This document shows, piece after piece, positions 1-9,354 of a stretch of 64,000 nt of DNA (positions are counted from its first letter, which is position 1; each line of letters starts with the position of its first letter). The stretch spans positions 187,747,354 through 187,811,353 of the forward strand of contig CM053029.1 in assembly GCA_028564925.1 (NCBI GenBank), given 5' to 3'. The stretch is from Lithobates sylvaticus. Its lineage: Eukaryota; Chordata; Amphibia; Anura; Ranidae. The notes beneath the pieces are model-generated. The model had not been told where the DNA came from. It saw only the letters and a program-made list of their open reading frames with translations, and did no database searches. The translations under genes were made by a program, and so were the position numbers.

Positions 1-236
1 GTGTCTCTTTTCAACCTGACCAACTATGCAACAGCAGAAGCAGCACGCCCCCTACCCGGAAGTGCAGAATTATGTATATATACGTGGCTGCCCTGTAGCA
101 GTAAATCTGCTATAGGGCAGTCAGCAAATGGTTATTTTATACCTCCACTACAGTGGTGGCTGGTGCTCAATTATTTTTGGGGGGGGGGGGGGGGGCAAAC
201 AAACCTGGCCACCTCACTTGCACAGACCTCCCCACT
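1..236. other. Unassigned flank with G homopolymer
   Basis: No gene or repeat family is recognised here. A run of about 18 G residues sits near 178-195. The short open frames crossing it have no recognisable protein motif. Confidence 0.4.
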
Positions 237-642
237 TTGAGGTGATTGTAAAGGAAAAAGTTTTATTTAAAAAAAATAACAAACATGTCATACTTACCTG
301 CTCTGTGCAGCGGTTTTGCACAGAGCAGCCCTGATCTTCCTCTTCTCGGGTCCCCGGCTGCCGGCCTTCTGGGACCCTCATCTTTGCCGAGTACCTCCAT
401 AGGAAGCTGCTTGTGGGGGCCTGCCTCCCGATGCCACCTCTCCGGACGTGATTGACAGCAGCGGTAGCCAATAGCTCCTGCTGCATCTCAGCCAATAGAG
501 ACCTGGGAGAGCCTCGGGTCTCATGCACATCGCTGGATCAAGATCAGGTTTAGGTAAGTATGGGGGGGGGAGGGGGGTGAGGGAGCAGCTGGACATAGAA
601 TGCATGAAGGTAAAAAGCCCTCAGCCTTCACAGCCACTTTAA
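237..642. mobile_element. TTAA-type MITE, family A (copy 1)
   Basis: The left end (TTGA then GGTGATTGTAAAGG) mirrors the right end (CACAGCCACTTTAA), giving short inverted termini next to a TTAA-like target. The interior around 285-345 (CATACTTACCTGCTCTG, then GCACAGAGCAGCC) recurs near 21900, 28300, 34510 and 49600, so this is a dispersed family. TTAA targets are typical of piggyBac and Kolobok transposons; which one mobilised it is not visible. No transposase is encoded. Confidence 0.6.
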
Positions 643-1347
643 TGTCAAAAACTGTGACTGATTTAGTGTGATTCTGTACATTTCTTGGCCTGTTCAAGTG
701 TAACAACATTGGGGCAGAGTATCAGTTCACACTTTTAATACAGACAGCCGCTGTGTATGAAGTGATGTATGATATACTGTATACATGCTATCTTCCTAAA
801 CCATTCTGCTATGACAGCTACGGGCAGTATGGGCTGGAGTTTCACTTTCACTTTCACACATATGCCAAATCTGAAGCACCGCAAGGTAAAGCCCCACCCC
901 CCAAAAAGTCCAACAGTTAGAAAATGGTTCACTGTGACAAAATGCATAAGAAGAAAGCATAGGGACAGTCAGTGTTACAACCTAAGGTTGCCACCTGTCT
1001 GGAATTTACCCGGATAGTTCCGGGTTTTAAATCATGTGTCCGGGTTTCTGTCCACCCATTATTCAGATAGGAATGTGGTTTGGAACAGGGTTTAACAGGA
1101 GGGTGAGGGGGCACTATGTGTGCCACATTACTACTCTCTTTGGAGGGCACAAAGGTGTCCCAGGTCTGTTACAATCCAATAGTGTATACTAAAATAAAAC
1201 ATTTTTTACTGTGCGCTTGAAGAAAAAGTGGAAAACCTACTACTAACATGCTGTGGTAAAAGAAAGAAAAAGTTCAAATGTATGCATAGCCTTTTTTTAA
1301 AGTTTCAGTTTAGCACCCCTGTCAGGTTTTTATTGTTGTCTATAGTC
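643..1347. other. Unassigned DNA with a possible element end
   Basis: This stretch has no gene. A segment near 980-1060 (AAGGTTGCCACCTGTCTGG, then CCGGGTTT motifs) resembles a dispersed transposon end, but no matching second end was found. Confidence 0.3.
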
Positions 1348-2103
1348 TAAGGCCGCGTACACACGAAGGGACAATCCCGCGGGATTATCCTCTGGACTGA
1401 AGTCCAGCGGATAATCCCCTCGTGTGTAGGCGCCGGCGGACTTTTTGGCGCCAAAGTCCGGCGGACTTTTTGGCGCCAAAGTTTTAAGTTTGGTTTTAAA
1501 ATTATCCGCTGGACTTGGCAGTCCGGCGGACAATCCCGCCGTTAGTAGGCAAGTCCGCGGGACTTTTGAAATGAGCGGACTTGCCGCTCATCGGCAAGTC
1601 CGTTCATTTAGCACGTGACTTCAGGTTACGTAGCTAGCGTAGGCAGTAAATGCCGCAGCGCTAGCTCCGTAAACTGGCATGGATTTAAAGGGACTCCCCA
1701 CGCCGAAAAAACGGCGTGGGGGTTCCCCCCAAATCCATGTCAGACCCTTGTCCGAGCACGCAGCCTGGCAGGCCAGGAAAGGGGTGGGGACGAACGAGCG
1801 CCCCCCCCTCCTGAGCCGTACCAGGCCGCGTGCCCTCAACATGGGGGGTGCCCTGGGGAAAGGGGGGCCGTGCGCCCCCCCCCCACCCCAAAGCACCTTG
1901 TCCCCATGTTGATGAGGACAAGGGCCTCTTCCCGACAACCCTGGCCGTTGGTTGTCGGGGTCTGCGGGCGGGGGCTTATCGGAATCTGGGAGCCCCCTTT
2001 AATAAGGGGGCCCCCAGATACCGGCCCCCCCACCCTATGTGAATGAGTATGGGGTACGATGTACCCCCTACCCATTCACCTAAGGTGTAAAATGTAAAGT
2101 ACA

Positions 2104-2136
2104 AAAACACACACACTTTTGAAAAAATATTTTATT
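2104..2136 (-). terminator. Poly(A) signal and GU-rich tract of left arm
   Basis: On the minus strand AATAAA (2136-2131) is followed by a GTGTGTGTG tract, matching the right arm. Confidence 0.45.
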
Positions 2137-2448
2137 GCACTGCTCCGGTGGTCTTCTTCCGTCTTGGGGGTCTTCTCGCCAGACTCCTCTGCTCTCTTCT
2201 GCTCTTTTACCTAGCTCTTTCACGAGCGGAGGAGTCCGGCTACCTTCTTCGTCGTCGCCGCCGTCGTCTGGGGGTCTCGATCCGCCTTCGGGGGTCTTCC
2301 GGGGGTCTCTTCTGTTCTTGCGGCGGTCGTCGTCTTCCGCGCCGCCGGCGCCTTCTTCTTCTTCTTGTCCTTCTTGTTCTTCTTCTTCTTCCGATGTTGA
2401 CCCGATGCTCTCTCTGCCCGGAATGGCAGAGCCGCGCTGTGCTGGGAC

Positions 2449-2455
2449 TTATATA
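2449..2455 (-). promoter_or_regulatory. TATA box of left arm
   Basis: This is the mirror copy of the right-arm TATATAA, read on the minus strand and facing outward. The pair would form a divergent promoter. Confidence 0.5.
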
Positions 2456-2603
2456 GGGACAGGGGGACAGGGTCACATGCTCATGTCACATGGTGACCCC
2501 GCCCCCCTGTGATGTCACAGTCCCGGAGGATGCTGGGACTGTGACATCACAAGGGGGCAGGGTCACCATGTGACATGAGCATGTGACCCTGTCCCCATGT
2601 CCC

Positions 2604-2610
2604 TATATAA
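2604..2610 (+). promoter_or_regulatory. TATA box of right arm
   Basis: TATATAA lies between GTCCC and GTCCCAGC, about 75 bases from the centre. A start site would be expected near 2635. CRE-like TGACATCA/TGATGTCA motifs flank the centre. Promoter activity is inferred from motif order only. Confidence 0.5.
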
Positions 2611-2932
2611 GTCCCAGCGCAGCGCGCCTCTGCCATTCCGGGCAGAGAGAGCATCGGGTCAACATCGGAAGAAGAAGAAGAACAAGAAGGACAAGAAGAA
2701 GAAGAAGGCGCCGGCGGCGCGGAAGACGACGACCGCCGCAAGAACAGAAGAGACCCCGGGAAGACCCCCGAAGACCCCCGAAGGCGGATCGAGACCCCCA
2801 GACGACGGCGGCGACGACGAAGAAGGTAGCCGGACTTCTCCGCTCGTGAAAAAGCTAGGTAAAAGAGCAGAAGAGAGCGGAGGAGTCCGGGGAGAAGACC
2901 CCCAAGACGGAAGAAGACCCCCGGAGCAGTGC

Positions 2933-2965
2933 AATAAAATATTTTTTCAAAAGTGTGTGTGTTTT
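2933..2965 (+). terminator. Poly(A) signal and GU-rich tract of right arm
   Basis: AATAAA at 2933-2938 is followed about 15 bases later by a GTGTGTGTG tract, the usual order for a vertebrate cleavage site. It would end a transcript of roughly 320 nt started at the TATA box. No ATG was noticed between the expected start and this signal, so the transcript would probably be non-coding. Confidence 0.45.
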
Positions 2966-3710
2966 TGTACTTTACATTTTACACCTTAGGTGAATGGGTA
3001 GGGGTACATCGTACCCCATACTCATTCACATAGGGTGGGGGGCCGGGATCTGAGTGCCCCCTTATAAAAGGGGGCTCTCAGATTCCGATAAGCCCCCGCC
3101 CGCAGACCCCGACAACCAACGGCCAGGGTTGTCGGGAAGAGGCCCTTGTCCTCATCAACATGGGGACAAGGTGCTTTGGGGTGGGGGGGCCGCACGGCCC
3201 CCCTTTCCCCAGGGCACCCCCCATGTTGAGGGCACGCGGCCTGGTACGGCTCAGGAGGGGGGGGGGCGCTCGTTCGTCCCCACCCCTTTCCTGGCCTGCC
3301 AGGCTGCGTGCTCGGATAAGGGTCTGACATGGATTTGGGGGGAGCCCCCACGCCGTTTTTCGGCGTGGGGAGTCCCTTTAAATCCATGCCAGCTTACAGA
3401 GCTAGCGCGAGGCGGCATTTACTGCCTACGCTAGCTACGTAACCTGAAGTCACGTGCTAAATGAACGGACTTGCCGATGAGCGGCAAGTCCCTTCATTTT
3501 CAAAAGTACGGCGGACTAGCCTACTAACGGCGGGATTGTCCGCCGGACTGCCAAGTCCAGCGGACAATTTTAAAACCAAACTTAAAACTTTGGTCCGCCG
3601 GACTTTGGCGCCAAAAAGTCCGCCGGCGCCCACACACACGAGGGGATTATCCGCTGGACTTCAGTCCAGCGGATAATCCCGCGGGATAGTCCCTTCGTGT
3701 GTACGCGGCA

Positions 3711-4395
3711 TTACTCTATCCATTTAGAAGCCGGCAAAACATTGCACCTGCCATAAGAGCTTTGTCAGGACCAAAAAGAAGCAAATAAGATAAGTTCATT
3801 GTTAGGGTTTACATGCTCTTTAAGTTAAATTTGTTTGTACTGCTTAGTTGTCTAAGAACATGATATTCTCTCTTCTTTTTCATTTATTACAGGGGCAGTG
3901 AACAACGAATGCCTAGAGGTATGCACTTTAAACTTTTTAAAGTATGTTTCATATGTCTTGTCTTTGTGCTTTGACCCTGGGAGGGCCTACTAAACACATA
4001 TCAAAGAACAATAAAATTGTATTATTCCTACATAATTGATAGCTACAAGGTAATAGGTGAACACCAGTCTTTATCCTAAGCATACCTCCCACCTTTCTAT
4101 GACAGAGAATAGGGACACCTTTGAGCAAAAATTAAAGCAAAGTCTACATGTCCCCATTAAAAAAAAAAAAAAGGATTACACAATATTTTTTTTGAAACTG
4201 TACATTTTCCTCCACATTAGGGTATACAGTATCTCTAAATAGAGCCCAGTCATCCACAAGACAGCTTTGGCAGGGGTCTACGGTCCGGTGGTTGTCCAGG
4301 GGGCCCAGCTTCAACCTTCATGTTCCTACAGTAAACCAGGGGGCCTGTATGGCTAGTCAAAGCTGTGCCCCCGCCTGTCACTTCACAAGGGTGTT
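3711..4395. other. Low-repeat DNA with fragment of a CATACCTCCC element
   Basis: Mostly unassigned sequence. A short stretch from about 4079 (CATACCTCCCACC) resembles one end of the element seen whole at 17603-17956. A candidate micro-exon within it is listed separately. Confidence 0.4.
3893..3918 (+). other. Candidate 26-nt micro-exon
   Basis: A strong pyrimidine tract ending CATTTATTACAG precedes 26 bases that end GAG before GTATGC, a reasonable donor. Two frames are open across it, one reading AVNNECLE. The spot lies outside recognised repeats. Length, unknown parent gene and lack of a partner exon make this tentative. Confidence 0.2.
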
Positions 4396-4423
4396 GAGTG
4401 TTTCTCAACCTTTTTTAAGTTAA

Positions 4424-5058
4424 GGCACCCTTTAAAATAATGGACAATCTTGAGGCACCCTCTAAAATTATGGACAGTCACGAGGCACCCTCTAAAATTA
4501 TGGACCGTCTCGAGGCACCCTCTAAAATTATGGACCGTCTCAAGGCACCCTCTAAAATTATGGACCGTCTCAAGGCACCTTCTAAAATTATGGACCGTCT
4601 CAAGGCACCTTCTACAATTATGGACCGTCTCAAGGCACCCTCTAAAATTATGGACCGCCTCGAGGCACCCTCTAAAATTATGGACCGTCTCAAGGCACCC
4701 TCTAAAATTATGGACCATCTCGAGGCACCCTCTAAAATCTGGACCGCCTCGAGGCACCCTCTAAAATTATGGACCGTCTCGAGGCACCCTCTAAAATTAT
4801 GGACCGTCTCAAGGCACCCTCTAAAATTATGGACCGCCTCGAGGCACCCTCTAAAATTATGGACCGTCTCAAGGCACCCTCTAAAATTATGGACCATCTC
4901 GAGGCACCCTCTAAAATCTGGACCGCCTCGAGGCACCCTCTAAAATTATGGACCGTCTCGAGGCACCCTCTAAAATTATGGACCGCCTCGAGGCACCCTC
5001 TAAAATGATGGACAGTCTCGAGGCACCCTCTAAAATGATGGACAGTCTCGAGGCACCA
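4424..5058. repeat. 30-bp minisatellite, about 21 units
   Basis: The unit is GAGGCACCCTCTAAAATTAT followed by GGACCGTCTC, repeated head to tail with small changes; a few units have lost one or two bases. The unit is an expanded copy of the element's own subterminal sequence (AAGGCACCCTTTAAAAT at 4424). Because 30 is divisible by three, long open frames run through it on both strands (for example 4440-4943), but these are artefacts. Confidence 0.9.
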
Positions 5059-5403
5059 CATTCTAAAATGTAAAAAAGTATACTAATAATTTTACATAAT
5101 ACATCAACATCCACACACGTAGGACACCCAATGTTAGCAGTGATTAATTCTTCCAAATCCAATACAGTACACTTTTGCACACTGGTACTGACTAGTATCC
5201 CAAAGTTTCTCTACTCCCTCAGTTTCTCTCCATCACTCAGCTAATGTGACCCCAGCACTGACAGAGAGGGGCAGGGGAGGGTCAAAAAAGGATGCTGTGC
5301 AAACGACCAAAATCCTCTTTATCAACCGATGACATAATTGGTTGTTAGGATGCCGACGGCTAGAAGGTCATAATGGTGGACAATGAAAATCTGTAGCTTT
5401 GTG
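5059..5403. other. Interior of the outer hAT-like element
   Basis: Unassigned sequence between the minisatellite and the nested element. No coding motif is seen. The final 8 bases GCTTTGTG are the target duplicated by the nested insertion. Confidence 0.5.
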
Positions 5404-6751
5404 CAGGGCCGCTGATAGGCCAGTACAGCTGGCCCAGTTGTACTGGGCCCAGCCAGCAGGGGGGCCCGGGCAAGCTTAGCAGATAAATTATTAATGTAAA
5501 AAATAAAAAAAATCCTCCAGCCATGGCCGTTCAGAGTCCGTCCCCACCACCCCCCGGTTATTTTTTTTTTTGCAGATAGCTATCTGCAGACTAGGTGGCG
5601 GCAGGGGAAGGACTATTTCATCTATTTCGGGCGCGGAAGAATGCCTCTCCCGCACCCGCTCCTCATGTTGGCTGTGGCTCAAGTCCCAGCCAGTGCGTCC
5701 TCTATCGCGCCGTCCCCCTGGTGCCACGGAGTGATTCCTCCCCCTTCTCCTGAGAGAAGTGTCAGTGAGGCGACTCAGGCGAGCGGCGGTGGCAGAAGGA
5801 AAGAAAAAAGTAGCTGCAGTCTGAATGGAATAGTTTGTGGACACTCCAGTCCAGGCAGCAGCAGGATCAGGGAAGAAGTGCCTCGTGGGGCCCAGCTAAA
5901 GATTACACAGGTGTGTGCTTCCTTTGGGGGGGGGGGGGGGTTTTGGGGGAATTCAAGATCTACTACTGATGCAGCAGCATATATACATTATGGTATTGGC
6001 GACATGGGTGGCACTGTCTGCAGCAGAATATGGCATTGGTGGCACTGGCACTGTCTGCAGGTAGCACATGCGTTATGGACCATAACGCATGCCTGCAGAC
6101 AGTGCCACCCATGCCGCCAATGCCATATTCTGCTGCAGACAGTGCCACCCATGATGCTAATGTCATAACGCATGTGCTGCCTGCAGAGACAGTGCCACAA
6201 TGCTGCCAATGGCATAATGCCATTGGCGGCATTGTCTGCAGCACAATATGGCATTGGCAGCATGGGTGGCGTTGTCAGCAAGTAACACATGCATTATGCC
6301 ATTAGTGTCATGGCTGGCACTGTTTGCAGCACATAACGGCATTGGCGGTACTGTCTGCAGCAGAATATGGCATTGGCAGCACGAGTGGCACTGTCTGCCA
6401 GTAGCACATGCATTATGGCCCATAACGCATGTGCTGCCACCCATGCCGCCAATACTGTAATGTGCTGCAGACAGTGCCGCTAATGCCATAATGTGCTGCA
6501 GACAGTGCCGTCAATGCCTTAATGTGCTGCAAACAGTGCCACCCGTGCCGCCAATGCTGTAATGTGCTGCAGACAGTGCCGCCCATGCTTATCACTTGTA
6601 GACAAACCTGCAATTTTGTTTCAAGGCGGGGTCTGGGGAGGGGTCAGGGGCGGGGCTGAAGGAGGGACCAGGGGCGGGGCGAGGGGTGGAGCTGAAGGGG
6701 GCCCCGTCAGGTAGGCTGTACGGGGCCCCATGATTTCTATCAGCGGCCCTG
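5404..6751. mobile_element. Nested hAT-like element with perfect 8-bp duplication
   Basis: Inverted ends CAGGGCCGCTGATAGG and TATCAGCGGCCCTG are flanked by GCTTTGTG at 5396-5403 and 6752-6759. An exact 8-bp duplication is the signature of hAT insertion. The interior has a GC-rich promoter-like part (5580-5900) and a block of inverted and tandem repeats (5975-6600). No transposase frame is convincing; the 175-aa open frame at 5641-6168 is cysteine/proline-rich and crosses the repeat block. Confidence 0.85.
5975..6600. repeat. Palindromic repeat block inside nested hAT
   Basis: Short words such as TGGCATTGGCGGCATGGGTG, CACTGTCTGCAG, GCAGAATATGGC and GCACATGCGTTATGG recur in both orientations, forming overlapping stem-loops (for example around 6075-6090, where TTATGGACCATAA is self-complementary). 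Confidence 0.8.
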
Positions 6752-6878
6752 GCTTTGTGTAATTAAAAGGCAGGCTTCATCCACCTGCTGGCTTGTATAA
6801 AATTTTGGGATTATTTTTTAGGTATTTTGGCAAGTCACGCCTGAAGAAACATCAAGGCACCCTGGTTAAAAAAGGCTG

Positions 6879-6997
6879 GTATAGATAATGCAAATTGGGT
6901 AGCGCCTCTGTGCCTTTTGCAATCCCTAATAATGCCAATCATAGGGATAGGGGATACGTGGTCAAAGTGGTCACCTTGCTTAGAGCTCCAGTTTGCC
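6879..6997. other. Spacer
   Basis: Short unassigned stretch between the hAT-like element and the TTAACCACTT-family element. Nothing recognised. Confidence 0.4.
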
Positions 6998-7923
6998 TTA
7001 ACCGCTGCCAATCAGTGCACGACGATATACGGCACAATGGCACGGCTGCGCAAATGGGCGTACAGGTATGTCCCCTTTAATACGCGGCATTGTGGGCATG
7101 GGCGCGTGCTCCGTGACCGTGCCCGCGGTTCCTGTGCACTCGATGTCCGCCTGTGTGCCACGATCATGTCACGGAGCGCCATTTCCCCGTTCTGCCTAAT
7201 GACATGACAGAGATCTACTGCTCCCTGTCATCGGGAGCAGTGATTGCTGTCATGTCCTAGGTAGCCCATCCCCCCACGGTTAGACTTACTCCCTAGGACA
7301 CACTTAGCCCCTTGATCGCCCCCTAGTGTATAACCCCTTCCCTGCCAGTGTCATTTATACAGTAATCAGTGCATTTTTATAGCACTGATTGCTGTATAAA
7401 TGAAAATGGTCCCAAAATAGTGCTAAAAGTGTCCGCCATAATGTCGCAGTCACGATAGATAAAAATCGCAGATCGCCGCCATTACTAATAAAAATGCCAT
7501 AAATCTATCCCCTGTTTTATAGACGCTATAAGTTTTGCGCAAACCAATCAATATACGCTTATTGCGATTTTTTTTTTATACCAAAAATATGTAGAAGAAT
7601 ACATATCGGCCTAAACTGAGAAAGAAATTAGTTTTTTTTTATATTTTTGGGGGATATTTATTATAACAAAAAGTAAAAAATATTGCTTTTTCTTTTCCAA
7701 AATTGTCGCTCTTTTTTTGTTTATAGCGAAAAAAAAAAAGCCGCAGAGGTGATAAAATACCGCAAAAAGAAAGCTCTATTTGTGGGGGAAAAAAGGACAT
7801 CAATTTTGTTTGGGTGCAACGTCGCATGACCGCGCAATTGTCAGTTAAAGTGACGCAGTGCCGTATCGCAAAAAGTGCTCTGGTGAGGAAGGGGGTATAA
7901 TCTTCTGGGGCTGAAGTGGTTAA
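6998..7923 (+). mobile_element. TTAACCACTT-family element, copy 1
   Basis: The element runs from TTAACCGCTGCC to GGGGCTGAAGTGGTTAA, so TTAA lies at both ends with short inverted tips. The interior has the family's ordered landmarks: a GC-rich part, CAGTAATCAGTGCATTT, an A/T-rich middle with runs of T and A, AAAGAAAGCTCTATTTGTGG, and GCGCAATTGTCAGTTAAAG. No protein is encoded. TTAA targets suggest mobilisation by a piggyBac- or Kolobok-type transposase (inference). Confidence 0.8.
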
Positions 7924-9340
7924 TCCATTTCTAAATCTCTAAATAAAGGAAATCTGAGATTGTAGACTATGGTTAAAAACAGAAAATAAAAACCAACCAA
8001 AAATGATTGCATAAACCAAAAATTGCTTTTCTTCACCACTACCTCTTCTTTTTTGCAAGCTTTTCAAAATAACAAATACAATAATTTAGACTCGAAAGTG
8101 CCTTTAGTTCTCTATCCCTGCGAGCTAGCCTGTTGTGGGTGAAACGCATCTGGAGACTTGTTGGGTGGAGACGGTATGTACGCAAACATCTACTTTTTCA
8201 TGATATAGATCAAAAATCGGATTCTATGATGGCGTGCGACTCTCATCGGGTACATAATCTCATGTTGGAGCAGAGACTGGTCATAAGAGTTAGCACCTTA
8301 ATAGCCATGGATAAGTGGAGGAGGTTCAGAACAGTGCTACACATTGTGGATTGTCCAGCCAATTGCAGAGGTCACACGATCGGGCAGACCTTCCTATCCT
8401 CTGGGCGTAATAGCCCAGTCAAAGGAACTCTGGGGCTGGACAGGAAGAGGTTAAAACATGACTGTTAACCAATTTTGGGGGTAAATCCCTCCTGCCAACT
8501 GTAATTTCTGTAGGGTGTGATATTCTCTCAACAGTGAGATGCATTCAATAAGCTCCTGAGCACCACCTTCTAGTCTGTGGTCCCAAAAACTGGGGCTCAT
8601 TCTGTCCAGGGATACATTGCTGTGATCTTGGACATGTAAGATACGATGTAAGCGTTCATGGTGTCTATGCTGTGTGCACTGTAATGTTATACAGTCTTGT
8701 ACCACATGGGAATGTGACAAAGTGAAAGTATTTTATCAGAAGTCCATGGAGGGTAGATAGAGAAGAACGAACACGAACATTGGAACCAAAAGTGGAAGAG
8801 AGAGTTGCGTCCCTTGCTTCTGGGAGGGAGTACGTTGCCGATAATCAATACTCCCGCACACAGCCTCTACAATTTTGTCCCTGAACCAAGCATGTTTTGC
8901 ATCGCGTGTTTTGGCACCACAAGCATGTTGTGCGTTTTAGTACATTTTTCAAAAACGCACGCAAAGATGCTCTTTTTCGCCTGCGTTTCCGCTACTCCCA
9001 GTTTGGAACACAGCCTCAGGTGCTAATTCCATTCATTTTGGAAAGATTTCCTCTCATTTCCTGCTGTGTCTCCAGGACAGAAAGTGAACGTAATACTTTC
9101 CAGCTGGACACAGACACCAAAAGATAACATGAGAGGTTTAACCCTTCTCTACTCAACCGTAGCCTAAAACACTTGGGTTTTACATATACTTTAAGCTTGT
9201 TGATGCTTGTATCAATATTATTAGTAAAGGTATGGAAGGTGAGTGGGTTGCTTAAACCTCTCCTTAATACACTCATCTGCTGATGGTGACGGGGTCTCTT
9301 TAAAAATTCATTATGATTAGAGACCTATACATCAGACCAA
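7924..9340. other. Unassigned DNA
   Basis: No gene is convincing. A 111-aa open frame at 8133-8468 has no recognisable domain and its base usage matches its surroundings. The stretch near 9040-9200 looks like part of a dispersed frog repeat, but its ends are not defined. Confidence 0.3.
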
Positions 9341-9354
9341 AAAGAGGGACAACA

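Larger units (their letters stand above)
1351..2524 (-). repeat. Left arm of the giant foldback
   Basis: This arm reads outward on the minus strand. From tip to centre it contains a CGCGG/CCGCTGGAC-rich tip, a small hairpin at 1678-1738 whose stems both contain CACGCCG or its complement, further stem-loops near 1900-2020 (including CCGACAACC mirrored by GGTTGTCGG and GGGAGCCCCCTT mirrored by AAGGGGGCCCCC), and a CTT/GTC-rich block at 2240-2400. Confidence 0.85.
1351..3710. mobile_element. Giant foldback (long inverted repeat) element, 2.36 kb
   Basis: Two arms of about 1.17 kb are near-perfect reverse complements around a 10-bp spacer (2525-2534). The left tip GGCCGCGTACACACG is mirrored by CGTGTGTACGCGGC at the right tip. 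Flanks are TAA on the left and TTA on the right, fitting the TTA/TAA targets of the shorter GTACACACG MITEs here (PIF/Harbinger-like behaviour, inferred). Each arm is itself a chain of small hairpins and carries a TATA box near the centre and an AATAAA farther out, so the element looks like two identical divergent transcription units. No transposase frame is seen. The Arg/Lys-rich open frames arise from GAA/GAC repeats. Confidence 0.9.
2535..3710 (+). repeat. Right arm of the giant foldback
   Basis: This arm is the reverse complement of the left arm with small indels. It holds the same ordered set of hairpins and GAA/GAC-rich block, now reading outward on the plus strand. By eye the arms differ at scattered positions, so they are no longer being kept identical, or only partly. 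Confidence 0.85.
4396..6878. mobile_element. hAT-like element with minisatellite and nested hAT
   Basis: The left end GAGTGTTTCTCAACCTTTTT and the right end (GGCACCCTGGTTAAAAAAGG then CTG) are imperfect inverted repeats of the TTTCTCAACC...GGTTGAGAAA type seen at 11578 and 45882. No clear 8-bp duplication remains. The body holds a 30-bp tandem array (4424-5058) and a younger hAT (5404-6751). No transposase is recognisable. Confidence 0.6.

Noticed and set aside
2597-2989. 130-codon Lys/Arg/Glu-rich open frame in the foldback arm
   Set aside because: It begins upstream of the TATA box and runs through GAA/GAC repeats; the expected transcript has no ATG.
4440-4943. 167-codon open frame with decapeptide repeat
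   Set aside because: It is the 30-bp minisatellite read in frame; equivalent open frames occur on the other strand.
4424-5058. CRISPR-like regular array
   Set aside because: Units are contiguous with no unique spacers, and the context is vertebrate DNA.
5641-6168. 175-codon open frame in the nested hAT
   Set aside because: Crosses the inverted-word block and has no transposase motif.
8133-8468. 111-codon open frame
   Set aside because: No domain, no splice context, base usage like its flanks.
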